From: Phaeobacter inhibens DSM 16374
Lineage (GTDB): Bacteria; Pseudomonadota; Alphaproteobacteria; Rhodobacterales; Rhodobacteraceae
Reading direction: 5' to 3'
NCBI RefSeq assembly: GCF_000473105.1
Contig: NZ_AXBB01000004.1
Span: 1-64,000 of the forward strand
Length of the DNA: 64,000 nucleotides
Part shown: one piece after another, positions 43,446 to 51,904 of the stretch
Numbering within the stretch: position 1 is the stretch's first letter
Layout: each line of letters begins with the position of its first letter
The notes under the pieces: generated by a model
The model's database searches: none
What the model saw: the letters and a program-made list of their open reading frames with translations, nothing else
Told to the model about the DNA's origin: nothing
Program-made: the position numbers and the translations under genes

Positions 43446-44522
43446 TTATTGCGGGATGTCGCCCTGAATGCCTTCGACGAAGAAGTTCATACCCGCAAGT
43501 GTGCCGTCATCAGCGGTTTCACCCTCTGCCAGCCAGTCGGAGCCGTCCTGTTTTTTGATCGGACCGGTGAACGCATGGTAGGAGCCATCAGCCAGCGATG
43601 CCTTGAGCGCCAGGGCTTCTTCCTTCACCGCTGCGGGAACCGCATCGGTGATCTCGCCGATTTTCACCATGCCGTCGCCGATACCGTGCCAGGTGTCGGT
43701 GCTGGCCCAGCTGCCATCCATCACGGCCTGGGTGCGGGCAATGTAGTAAGGCGCCCAGTCATCGATGATGGAGGAGACGCGCGGCTTGGGGCCGTATTCC
43801 GCCATATCCGAGGCCTGGCCAAAGGTGTAGACATTGCCAGCGGCCTGCGCGGCGGCTTGCGGCGCGGTGGAGTCGGTGTGCTGCAGGATCACATCGGCGC
43901 CCTGTTCGATCAGAACCTTGGCAGCGTCGGCTTCCTTCGCCGGGTCAAACCAAGTGAAAGCCCAGACGATTTTGAACTCCACATCGGGGTTCACTTTCTT
44001 GGCATGAAGATAGGCCGAGTTGATGCCGCGGATCACTTCGGGGATCGGATAGGAGCCGATGTAGCCGACGATATTGCTTTCGGTGAGATTGCCCGCGATG
44101 TGGCCCTGCACTGCGCGGCCTTCGTAGAAACGGGCCGAGTAGGTGGAGACATTGTCGGCGCGCTTGTAGCCGGTGGCGTGCTCGAACTTCACGTTCGGGA
44201 ATTTCTTGGCGACGTTGATGGTCGGATCCATGTAGCCAAAGGAGGTGGTGAAGATCAGATCTGCGCCTTCCAGCGCCATCTGGGTCATCACGCGCTCGGC
44301 ATCGGGGCCTTCTGCCACGTTTTCGACGTAGACGGTTTCGACCTTGTCGCCGAATTCCGCAACCACGGCCTTGCGGCCCTGATCATGTTCATAGGTCCAG
44401 CCACCATCACCCACCGGGCCAACATAGACAAATCCCACTTTGGTCTTGTCGTCTGCGGCCACGGCGCCGGTTGCCAGGCCAAGCGCCACTGCGGCGCTGG
44501 TCAGCAGTTTATTCAGTTTCAT
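43446..44522 (-). CDS. BMP-family ABC transporter substrate-binding protein (nucleoside/purine type)
   Basis: This 358-residue protein has a signal peptide (MKLNKLLTSAAVALGLATGAVA) and the BMP/PnrA fold: VGFVYVGPVGDGGWTYEHDQGRKAVV, GADLIFTTSFGYMDPTINVAKKFPNVKFEHATG and VIRGINSAYLHAKKVNP. The family binds purine nucleosides and related compounds. It is the last gene of a co-directional run with two permeases, an ATPase and xanthine dehydrogenase. The ligand is therefore probably a purine base, nucleoside or oxidised purine. Confidence 0.93.
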   Translation of the reverse strand: MKLNKLLTSAAVALGLATGAVAADDKTKVGFVYVGPVGDGGWTYEHDQGRKAVVAEFGDKVETVYVENVAEGPDAERVMTQMALEGADLIFTTSFGYMDPTINVAKKFPNVKFEHATGYKRADNVSTYSARFYEGRAVQGHIAGNLTESNIVGYIGSYPIPEVIRGINSAYLHAKKVNPDVEFKIVWAFTWFDPAKEADAAKVLIEQGADVILQHTDSTAPQAAAQAAGNVYTFGQASDMAEYGPKPRVSSIIDDWAPYYIARTQAVMDGSWASTDTWHGIGDGMVKIGEITDAVPAAVKEEALALKASLADGSYHAFTGPIKKQDGSDWLAEGETADDGTLAGMNFFVEGIQGDIPQ

Positions 44523-44594
44523 CTTTACGGACTCCCCGTTTTGGTTGTTGTGCCCAGGAGAGGACCCTGGACAGAGGTTCCGCCGCCCGCCAGA

Positions 44595-45515
44595 TCAGCG
44601 GGAGGCGTGGAAATTGCGGCCAAGGGCGGCAGGTGCGCTGCTCTTGTCCGCGGAAAGAATAACAAGCACGACAATGGTGATCACGTAGGGCGACATTGCC
44701 AGATACTCGACCGGGATGGCAACGCCTGCGGCCTGCAGATTGAGCTGCACCACAGTGACCCCGCCGAAAAGATAGGCACCCAGCAGCGCGCGCCACGGCT
44801 TCCAGCTGGCAAAGACCACCAGCGCCAGCGCAATCCAGCCGACACCGGCGGTCATGCCCTCGGTCCATTGCGGCACCCGGATAAGGCTGATGTAGGCGCC
44901 GCCAACGCCCGCACAGGCACCGCCGAACAGGATCGCCATCAGGCGGATGCGGATCACCTTGTACCCCAGCGCATGGGCGGCGTCGTGGTTTTCACCCACC
45001 GCCCGCAGGATCAGCCCGGCACGGGAAAACTTCAGCAGCGCCCAGACAGCGGCGGTGAGCGCGATACCGAAATAGAGAATGATATCATGGCCAAAGAGGA
45101 TCGGACCCACCACCGGCAGATCGCTCAAGACGGGGATATGGATGTCGCCCATTTGCGGCGGCTTCACCCCGACATAGGATTGCCCCATCAGCGCCGACAG
45201 CCCCAGACCAAACAGTGTCAGCGCCAGACCTGAGGCGACCTGATTGGCCTTTGCAAACTGGGTCAGGAAGCCGAACAGCACCGACAGCGCTGCCCCGGCA
45301 AAGGCGGCAGCAAAGAAGCCCAGCAGGGGGGAGCCGGTCTCAACCGCGGTGGCGAAACCGGCGATGGCGCCGGTGATCATCATGCCTTCGACGCCAAGGT
45401 TCAGAACGCCTGATTTTTCCACCACCAATTCGCCAATGGCAGCGATCAGGATGGGTGTGGCCGCCACCATCAGCGAGGCGATGAGCAGGACCGGGTTGAT
45501 TGCAGAAAGATCCAT
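44595..45515 (-). CDS. ABC transporter permease, BMP/nucleoside type (second subunit)
   Basis: This 306-residue inner-membrane permease of the BPD_transp_2 family has GELVVEKSGVLNLGVEGMMITGAIAGF near the N terminus and the coupling region FSRAGLILRAVGENHDAAHALGYKVIRIRLMAILFGGACAGVGGAYISL. The start MDLSAINPVLLIAS lies just beyond the DUF2834 stop. It pairs with the permease at 45831 to form the channel. Confidence 0.92.
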   Translation of the reverse strand: MDLSAINPVLLIASLMVAATPILIAAIGELVVEKSGVLNLGVEGMMITGAIAGFATAVETGSPLLGFFAAAFAGAALSVLFGFLTQFAKANQVASGLALTLFGLGLSALMGQSYVGVKPPQMGDIHIPVLSDLPVVGPILFGHDIILYFGIALTAAVWALLKFSRAGLILRAVGENHDAAHALGYKVIRIRLMAILFGGACAGVGGAYISLIRVPQWTEGMTAGVGWIALALVVFASWKPWRALLGAYLFGGVTVVQLNLQAAGVAIPVEYLAMSPYVITIVVLVILSADKSSAPAALGRNFHASR

Positions 45516-45516
45516 A

Positions 45517-45831
45517 TCAGGCGTTCCTCGTTTCACGCAGGGCAAAATAGAGCGGCAGTGCAAGGGAGAGGCCAACCGTGAAGGCCGCAGGCAGGGTCAG
45601 CCACCACAGGTCGACGCCTTCGCGTTTGGCGTCAAAGAAAGACCAGATCCAGAACATCGGAATCGACAGCAGGATATCCGTCGAAAACCCCGCAGCAGCC
45701 CCATTCTCAAACAGCGCGATGATGAACAAAACCGGCGACAGGCCGTTCTGGGCAAAGAATGACGCAAAGAACAGCCAGGGTAGGACGGTGCCCAATACCG
45801 CGAGGGTCCACCAGAATGCAGGCCTTGGCAT
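45517..45831 (-). CDS. DUF2834-like small membrane protein inside the ABC operon
   Basis: This 104-residue protein has three hydrophobic segments: FWWTLAVLGTVLPWLFFASFF, VLFIIALFENGAAAGFSTDILLSIPMFWIWSFF and WLTLPAAFTVGLSLALPLYFAL. DAKREGVDLWW between the last two is typical of DUF2834. The ATG overlaps the upstream permease stop (TGATG), and the next permease starts one base after its stop, so it is translationally coupled on both sides. It has no known function. Tight embedding between two channel subunits suggests an accessory subunit or assembly factor of this importer. Confidence 0.78.
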   Translation of the reverse strand: MPRPAFWWTLAVLGTVLPWLFFASFFAQNGLSPVLFIIALFENGAAAGFSTDILLSIPMFWIWSFFDAKREGVDLWWLTLPAAFTVGLSLALPLYFALRETRNA

Positions 45832-46913
45832 CACGCCACCTCCCGCTTGCGCAGGGTGAGGCGGAAATTGGTGAGCAGGTCGAACGCCAGCAGGAAGAAC
45901 AGCAGCATCCCCTGAAACACCTGGATCGCGGCGGAGGGCAGTCCCATGTTGGACTGCGCGATATCGCCGCCGATATATGTCAGCGCCATCAACCCGCCGG
46001 CCAGCAGAATACCCACCGGATGCAACCGGCCCAGAAAGGCGACGATAATGGCGGTAAACCCGTAGCCCACGTTGAAATCGATGGAGATCTGACCGGAGGG
46101 GCCAGAGACCTCAAACAGGCCTGCAAGGCCTGCCAGCGCGCCGGAGGTGCCAAGGCAGAACAGCACCAGACGGGTGGGGTTCACGCCTGCAAAACGGGCC
46201 GCGCGCGGGGCCTCACCGGTCAGGCGGATGTGATAGCCCAGCATATGCCGATTGAGCAGCACATAGGCAAAGATCACCGCAATCAGCGCCGCCACAACGC
46301 CCCAGTGCATGCCGGTGCCTGTGATCAGCTCGGCATTATGGGCGCTGTCCCAGGATTGCAGGTTGCGCGAGCCGGGAAACCCGAAGCCTTCGGGGTTTTT
46401 CAGCAATCCCAGCGAAACCGAGGCGAGAAACTGTTCGGCCACGTAGACCAGCATCAGCGAGACCAGGATTTCATTGGTGCCAAAGCGGGTCTTCAGCACT
46501 GCGGGGATCATCGCCCAGGCCCAGCCCCCCAGCGCGCCTGCCACCACCATCAGCGGAAAGATCAGGACCGAGTCCGAAGGGTAGAAGGCAAGGCCTGCGC
46601 CGGCGCCACAGATGGCGCCCATGATGTATTGGCCCTCGGCGCCGATGTTCCAGATGCCCGCGCGAAAGCCCAAGGACAGGCCGATGGCGATCAGCACGAG
46701 AGGCGCGCCCTTCACCAGCAGCTGCGGGCGATAGTAAAAGGCAAATTCGCCAAACAACGGGTCCCAGAAGATGGTGCGGATTGCCGCCACCGGATCTTTG
46801 CCGAGGGCCGCGAACAGCAGCCCGCCTGCAATCATGGTGGCCAGCACCGCCACCAGAGGCGTTGCCATCGACCAGACGCGCGATGGCTGTGGTCTCTTTT
46901 CTAGCCGGATCAT
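45831..46913 (-). CDS. ABC transporter permease, BMP/nucleoside type (first subunit)
   Basis: This 360-residue BPD_transp_2 permease has a long periplasmic segment and the conserved LLVKGAPLVLIAIGLSLGFRAGIWNIGAEGQYIMGAICGAG. Its coupling loop is YHIRLTGEAPRAARFAGVNPTRLVLFCLGTSGALAGLAGLFEVSG. It resembles the larger permease of nucleoside importers (BmpC/NupP-like). It is separated from the ATPase gene by 117 bp that hold a dispersed repeat copy. Confidence 0.92.
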   Translation of the reverse strand: MIRLEKRPQPSRVWSMATPLVAVLATMIAGGLLFAALGKDPVAAIRTIFWDPLFGEFAFYYRPQLLVKGAPLVLIAIGLSLGFRAGIWNIGAEGQYIMGAICGAGAGLAFYPSDSVLIFPLMVVAGALGGWAWAMIPAVLKTRFGTNEILVSLMLVYVAEQFLASVSLGLLKNPEGFGFPGSRNLQSWDSAHNAELITGTGMHWGVVAALIAVIFAYVLLNRHMLGYHIRLTGEAPRAARFAGVNPTRLVLFCLGTSGALAGLAGLFEVSGPSGQISIDFNVGYGFTAIIVAFLGRLHPVGILLAGGLMALTYIGGDIAQSNMGLPSAAIQVFQGMLLFFLLAFDLLTNFRLTLRKREVA

Positions 46914-46953
46914 TCCTATTGTCCCCCCCGGTCGCAGATCTGTGCCCGCGTGC

Positions 46954-46976
46954 CTGTCATCTTTCCAAAAATACTC
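46954..46976 (-). repeat. Dispersed 23-bp repeat, copy downstream of the ABC ATPase gene
   Basis: On the minus strand the sequence is GAGTATTT, TTG, GAAAGATGACAG, one mismatch from the others. It starts 54 bases after the ATPase stop codon, in the same orientation as that gene, and lies inside the transporter operon. Confidence 0.82.
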
Positions 46977-47030
46977 CCGCCGGAGGCATCCGCCCCGAGC
47001 AGCAGACCGCTTCGGCGGGAGGTCAAAGCG

Positions 47031-48548
47031 TCACACATGCGCCACTTCCATCCCATGGGCGCCGCCCATCATCAGGCCGATCTCATCGACACTGAGACCC
47101 GCAGTGGGGCGCGGCGCGCTCAACCGGCCCTCATTCAGGGCGGCAAAGCTGTCGGCGATCTCCATCAGCTCGTCCAGATCCTGGCTGATGCAAATGATGG
47201 CGGTGCCGCCCGCTGCCAGATCCAGCAGGGACTGGCGGATCGAGGCAGCTGCGGCGGCGTCGACGCCCCAGGTCGGTTGGTTCACCACCAATACGTCAGG
47301 GCGCTGCAGGACCTCGCGGCCAATGACAAATTTCTGCAGGTTACCGCCTGACAGCGACCGGGCTGCATTCTCGGGGCCCGGTGTGCGCACGTCAAACTCC
47401 GTGATCACCCGTTTGGCAAACTCAGCTGCCGCCCCCCATTTCAGGAACCCGCGATTGGACAGGCCTTCGCGGGTGGCGGCGGTCAGCATGGCATTTTCCG
47501 TCAGGCTCATATCCGGTGCGGCCGCATGACCCAGACGCTCCTCCGGGGCGGCCAGAATACCCAGTCGGCGGCGCGCCACGGGGCCCAGATTGCCAACCGG
47601 TGCCCCATGCAGGGTGACAGCATCTGCCGCAGTTGTGGTTTCACCCGACAGCACCGCCAGCAATTCATCCTGACCGTTCCCGGCCACACCACCGACGCCC
47701 AGGATCTCGCCTTTGCGCACGGTCAGATGCACATTTTTCAGCGTGGTGCCAAAGGCCGACGGTGCCGACACCGACAGACCTGTGATATCCAGCGCCACCT
47801 CGCCAAGCGCGCGGCCGGAGCGTTCCGGGGTTTGCAGCGCTGTGCCCACCATCAGCTCTGCCATATCGCGGGCCGAGGTCTCAGAGGGCACACATTCACC
47901 GACATTCTTGCCCAGCCGCAGAATGGTTGCATGATCACAGAGCGTGCGGATCTCTTCCAGCTTGTGCGAAATATACAGGATCGACGTGCCCTCAGCGCGC
48001 AGCTTTTGCAGGGTTTCAAACAAGATCTCCACCTCCTGCGGGGTCAGAACAGAGGTCGGCTCGTCCATGATCAACAGCTTGGGATCCTGCAGCAGGCAGC
48101 GGATAATTTCGACCCGTTGCCGTTCGCCGGCAGAGAGGTCGCCCACCGTGCGGTAGGGATCCAGCGGCAGGCCGTAGGTCTCGGACACTTTGCGGATCTG
48201 CGTCGCCAGATCGCGCAGCGCAGGTGGGGTTTCCATACCAAGAGCGATGTTTTCGGCCACGTTCAGCGCGTCAAACAGCGAAAAATGCTGAAATACCATG
48301 GCAATACCATCAGCGCGGGCCTGGCGCGGCTCGCCGGGGGTATAGGGTTCCCCGCGCAGTAGCATCTTGCCGCTATCAGGCTTCACGAGGCCATAGATCA
48401 TTTTGACCAGCGTCGATTTCCCAGCGCCGTTCTCGCCGAGCAGGGCGTGAACCTCTCCCGCGCCGATATCAAAGGAGACCGTATCGTTGGCAACAACACC
48501 GGGATAGGCCTTTGTCAAACCTTGCAGGCTCAGGAGAGGTTGGGTCAC
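47031..48548 (-). CDS. ABC transporter ATP-binding protein with two nucleotide-binding domains, nucleoside type
   Basis: This 505-residue ATPase has tandem cassettes. The first has Walker A GENGAGKST, signature LSAGERQRVEIIRCL and Walker B LLIMDEPTSVLT. The second has a degenerate Walker A region GVAGNGQDELLAVLSG, signature LSGGNLQKFVIGREVL and VLVVNQPTWGVD in the Walker B position, where Asn replaces the usual Asp and Gln the catalytic Glu, as commonly seen in this family. The GTG start overlaps the xdhC stop (GTGA), linking the importer translationally to xanthine dehydrogenase genes. Confidence 0.92.
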   Translation of the reverse strand: MTQPLLSLQGLTKAYPGVVANDTVSFDIGAGEVHALLGENGAGKSTLVKMIYGLVKPDSGKMLLRGEPYTPGEPRQARADGIAMVFQHFSLFDALNVAENIALGMETPPALRDLATQIRKVSETYGLPLDPYRTVGDLSAGERQRVEIIRCLLQDPKLLIMDEPTSVLTPQEVEILFETLQKLRAEGTSILYISHKLEEIRTLCDHATILRLGKNVGECVPSETSARDMAELMVGTALQTPERSGRALGEVALDITGLSVSAPSAFGTTLKNVHLTVRKGEILGVGGVAGNGQDELLAVLSGETTTAADAVTLHGAPVGNLGPVARRRLGILAAPEERLGHAAAPDMSLTENAMLTAATREGLSNRGFLKWGAAAEFAKRVITEFDVRTPGPENAARSLSGGNLQKFVIGREVLQRPDVLVVNQPTWGVDAAAAASIRQSLLDLAAGGTAIICISQDLDELMEIADSFAALNEGRLSAPRPTAGLSVDEIGLMMGGAHGMEVAHV

Positions 48549-49495
48549 GCGCGTCTGTCCTTCTTCAACTCGTCTGTGGCGCCCAGGCGCAAAAGCTCTG
48601 CCGCAACCCCCACCGCAATCATCTGCGGATGCTTGCCAAGAGCGGGATCGCCGATGGGGCAGGTCAGCCGGGCGATCTGCTCGGGCCGGTGGCCAAGATC
48701 CGCCAGTCGCGACCGGAACCGCGCCCATTTGGTGGCAGATCCGATCACCCCGGCAAAGGCAAAGCCGCGCAGCAACAAGGCGTGGCATAGCGCCAGATCC
48801 AGCGCATGGGAATAGGTAAGCACCAAATGCTGTGCATTTTCAGGGGCATGGGGCACCAATGCCGCAGGCTCCGCGACCGGGACGGCGGTGACTGTTGCGG
48901 GGATGTCAGAGGGAAAGCGTTCAGGCCCTGTATCGACCCAGGTGATATCCAGATCCGGCATCGGCGACAGCACATCGACCAAGGCGCGGCCCACATGGCC
49001 CGCCCCCCAGATCCACAGCGGAGTTTCGGGGTGATGGACCGGTTCCAGCAGCCAGCCGTCGGCCAGCTGCGGGTCCGGGCGCTGCCCCTGACTGCGGGCC
49101 AGGGCCAGTTTGCGGCGCAGGGCAAGCGGCGGCTCGTCTGTGTCTGTCCGGAGCGCCCGCAGGATCACCTCATCGTCGAGGCTGTCGAGGTCTTCAGCGC
49201 GGTAAATCTCGCTCCAAAGCGTGACAGAGCCGCCACAGCATTGCCCCAGATCGGGGCCGAGCGCGCGGATGGTCTGCTGTCGCATCCGTCCCGTCGCCAG
49301 CTGGGCGCGTGCTGCCTCAGCCGCCTCATGCTCCAGCGCGCCCCCGCCGATGGTGCCGGACTGGCCGTCGTCCCAGACCAGCATGGCGGCGCCCACCTCA
49401 CGCGGAGAAGAGCCGCGGATGGCGGCAATCACCACCCGCACCACCGGCCCATGGGCACCGATCCTGCGGCGCAGATCCTGAAGATCAAACCCCAT
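48545..49495 (-). CDS. xdhC: Xanthine dehydrogenase accessory protein XdhC
   Basis: This 316-residue protein has the XdhC N-terminal segment VVRVVIAAIRGSSPREVGAAMLVWDDGQSGTIGGGALEHEA with the conserved GQCCGG, and a C-terminal Rossmann domain (WIWGAGHVGRALVDVL, FAGVIGSATKWARFRSRL, CPIG). XdhC binds molybdenum cofactor, aids its sulfuration and inserts it into the large subunit. It starts three bases after the xdhB stop and overlaps the ABC ATPase gene. Confidence 0.93.
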   Translation of the reverse strand: MGFDLQDLRRRIGAHGPVVRVVIAAIRGSSPREVGAAMLVWDDGQSGTIGGGALEHEAAEAARAQLATGRMRQQTIRALGPDLGQCCGGSVTLWSEIYRAEDLDSLDDEVILRALRTDTDEPPLALRRKLALARSQGQRPDPQLADGWLLEPVHHPETPLWIWGAGHVGRALVDVLSPMPDLDITWVDTGPERFPSDIPATVTAVPVAEPAALVPHAPENAQHLVLTYSHALDLALCHALLLRGFAFAGVIGSATKWARFRSRLADLGHRPEQIARLTCPIGDPALGKHPQMIAVGVAAELLRLGATDELKKDRRA

Positions 49496-49498
49496 CGC

Positions 49499-51904
49499 TC
49501 AGGCCCCCGGCGCGATGCGGCGCACCGCCCGCCAGAGCTCTTCCGCCGTTGCGGGCGCATTGAGGGCTGGATAGCCGCCCCCATAAGCCCCAACCGCGTC
49601 GCTGAGCGCGAGCCAGGCCGAGATGCCCAGCATGAAGGGCGGCTCTCCCACCGCTTTGGAGCGATAGATGCTGTCCTCGCGGTTCTCACCATCCCAAAGC
49701 GCGACATTGAAGACATCGGGCCGGTCCGAACAGGCGGGGATCTTGTAGGTCGAGGGCGCATGGGTGCGCAGATTGCCGGTCTGATCCCAGACCAGTTCCT
49801 CTGTCGTGAGCCAGCCCGCGCCCTGCACATAGGCACCTTCGACCTGGCCGATATCAAGCGCCGGGTTCAGCGAGGCGCCGGCATCATGCAGCACGTCAGC
49901 GCGCAGAATGCGGTTTTCGCCGGTCAGGCGATCAACAACAACCTCGGTGATCGCCGCGCCATAGGCAAAGTAGAAAAACGGCCGCCCCTTGCCCTGAATA
50001 CGGTCCCATTCCAGTTTCGGCGTTTTGTAATATCCGGTGGACGACAGGCTGATGCGGCCGGTGTAGCATTCCATCGCCGCGGCCTCAAAGCTCAGCTCTT
50101 CGCTGCCGATGGTGACGCGATCACCCTCAAACCGCACGGCTGCGACCGGCTGCTGATAGCGCTCCGCGAGATAGGCCGCCATACGGTCGCGAATGGTGTC
50201 ACAGGCGGCCTTCACCGCCATGCCGTTCAGATCGGTCCCGGAGGAGGCTGCCGTAGCCGAGGTATTGGGAACCTTGGCGGTGTCGGTGGCGGTGATCTTC
50301 ACCTTTTCCAGCGAGATGCCAAAACGGCTGGCGGCCACCTGTGCCACCTTCTGAAACAGCCCTTGCCCCATCTCGGTGCCGCCGTGGTTCAGATGGACTG
50401 AGCCATCCTGATAGACATGCACCAGCGCACCGGCCTGATTGAGATGGGTCAGCGTGAAGGAAATGCCGAATTTCACTGGGGAAAACCCAATGCCGCGCTT
50501 GAGACGGTCACTACCGGCGTTCCATTTGGCGATTTCCGCCCTGCGCGCGGCATAATCCGATGTGTCCAACAGCTCTGCCGTCAGCTCGTGCAGGACGAAG
50601 TCCTCCACCGGCATATGATAGGGGGTGGTCTGCACATCTTTGGCGGGTGCGGTGACATCGGCAGGCTCAGCCGGGGCACCGCGAGAGGCAAGATCGCCTG
50701 TCGCATCCGGTGCAGAGGCGGAGCTGTCGTGGGGATCGCCCGAGGGCGCGGTGGGGGATTGCATTGGCGCGTAATAGTTGCGCTGGCGCAGCTCGACCGG
50801 GTCCAGCCCCAGCACATGGGCCGCGTGATCCATCAGCCGTTCGATGCCCACCATGCCCTGCGGGCCGCCAAACCCACGATAAGCGGTGGCACTCTGGCGG
50901 TTGGTTTTCAGCCGGTGGCTTTCGATGCGGATCGCGGGGATCGCATAGGCGTTGTCGCTGTGCAGCATGGCGCGGTCGGCCACCGGCAGTGACAGATCCT
51001 GCGCCCAGCCACAATCCACCAGATGGGTGAACTCAACCCCCTGAATGCGCCCTTCGGCGTCAAAGCCCGCGCGATAGGAAATGCGGAAGGCGTGACGCTT
51101 GCCTGTGATGGTCATGTCGTCGTCGCGGTCATAGCGCATCTTGCAGGTCCGGCCGGTTGCGCGCGCAGCGATGGCGCAGGCGACGGCCAGCGCGTTGCCC
51201 TGGCTTTCCTTGCCACCAAAGCCACCGCCCATGCGCCGGGTCTCGACCCGGACGGCGTGCATCGGCAGGCCAATGGCCTCTGCCACCTTGTGCTGGATTT
51301 CGGTCGGGTGCTGGGTCGAGGAGTTGACCAGCATGCCGCCATCTTCCTGCGGCTGCGCGAGGGCCGCCTGACCTTCGAGGTAGAAATGCTCCTGCCCGCC
51401 GAGATCAAAGGTGTCTTCAACCACATGGGCGGCAGACGTGATGGCGCTGCCTGCGTCACCTTTGGTGTAGATGCGCGGACCGTCTTCAAACCGGCTGTTG
51501 GCGGCCAGCGCATCCTCCAGCGTCAGGAGGGCCGGGCGTTCGGCGTAGCTGATCTTAGCTTTGCGCGCGGCCACCCGCGCGGCACGATGGGAGGTTGCCA
51601 CCACCAGAAACACCGGTTGGCCGATGTAGTGGACAGACCCCTTGGCCAAGAGCGGCTCGTCATGGGCAGACGGTGAGACGTCATTGTCAAAGGGCAGATC
51701 TTCCGCCGTCAACACCGCAACCACGCCATCGCTCTGACGGACGGCATCCAGCTCCAGTGCGGTGATGTCCGCGTGGGCCACGGTCGAGAGGCCAAAGGCC
51801 AGATGCAGCATGTCGCGCGGGGTCGGGATATCATCGACATAGCGCGCCTGACCGGTCACATGCAGACGTGCCGCATCATGGGGGAGGGGTTTTGCAACAG
51901 CCAT
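49499..51904 (-). CDS. xdhB: Xanthine dehydrogenase large (molybdopterin) subunit
   Basis: This 801-residue molybdo-flavoenzyme subunit has the aldehyde oxidase/xanthine dehydrogenase alpha-beta hammerhead near the N terminus (GQARYVDDIPTPRDMLHLAFGLS), then the Moco-binding segments GGGFGGKESQG, AYRGFGGPQGM and NHGGTEMGQGL. The C-terminal catalytic Glu lies in KAVGEPPFMLG. It hydroxylates hypoxanthine to xanthine and urate. The ATG shares a base with the xdhA stop. A low-complexity linker (near residues 385-425) is longer than in the Rhodobacter reference enzyme, judged from memory only. Confidence 0.95.
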   Translation of the reverse strand: MAVAKPLPHDAARLHVTGQARYVDDIPTPRDMLHLAFGLSTVAHADITALELDAVRQSDGVVAVLTAEDLPFDNDVSPSAHDEPLLAKGSVHYIGQPVFLVVATSHRAARVAARKAKISYAERPALLTLEDALAANSRFEDGPRIYTKGDAGSAITSAAHVVEDTFDLGGQEHFYLEGQAALAQPQEDGGMLVNSSTQHPTEIQHKVAEAIGLPMHAVRVETRRMGGGFGGKESQGNALAVACAIAARATGRTCKMRYDRDDDMTITGKRHAFRISYRAGFDAEGRIQGVEFTHLVDCGWAQDLSLPVADRAMLHSDNAYAIPAIRIESHRLKTNRQSATAYRGFGGPQGMVGIERLMDHAAHVLGLDPVELRQRNYYAPMQSPTAPSGDPHDSSASAPDATGDLASRGAPAEPADVTAPAKDVQTTPYHMPVEDFVLHELTAELLDTSDYAARRAEIAKWNAGSDRLKRGIGFSPVKFGISFTLTHLNQAGALVHVYQDGSVHLNHGGTEMGQGLFQKVAQVAASRFGISLEKVKITATDTAKVPNTSATAASSGTDLNGMAVKAACDTIRDRMAAYLAERYQQPVAAVRFEGDRVTIGSEELSFEAAAMECYTGRISLSSTGYYKTPKLEWDRIQGKGRPFFYFAYGAAITEVVVDRLTGENRILRADVLHDAGASLNPALDIGQVEGAYVQGAGWLTTEELVWDQTGNLRTHAPSTYKIPACSDRPDVFNVALWDGENREDSIYRSKAVGEPPFMLGISAWLALSDAVGAYGGGYPALNAPATAEELWRAVRRIAPGA

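Noticed and set aside
43398-45233. A 611-codon plus-strand frame across the BMP binding protein and permease
   Set aside because: It spans two real genes on the other strand and their intergenic gap, with low-complexity His/Gln-rich translation.
47031-48548. The degenerate second cassette of the nucleoside-type ATPase as a broken gene
   Set aside because: The frame is intact, and asymmetric cassettes with one degenerate site are normal for this transporter family.
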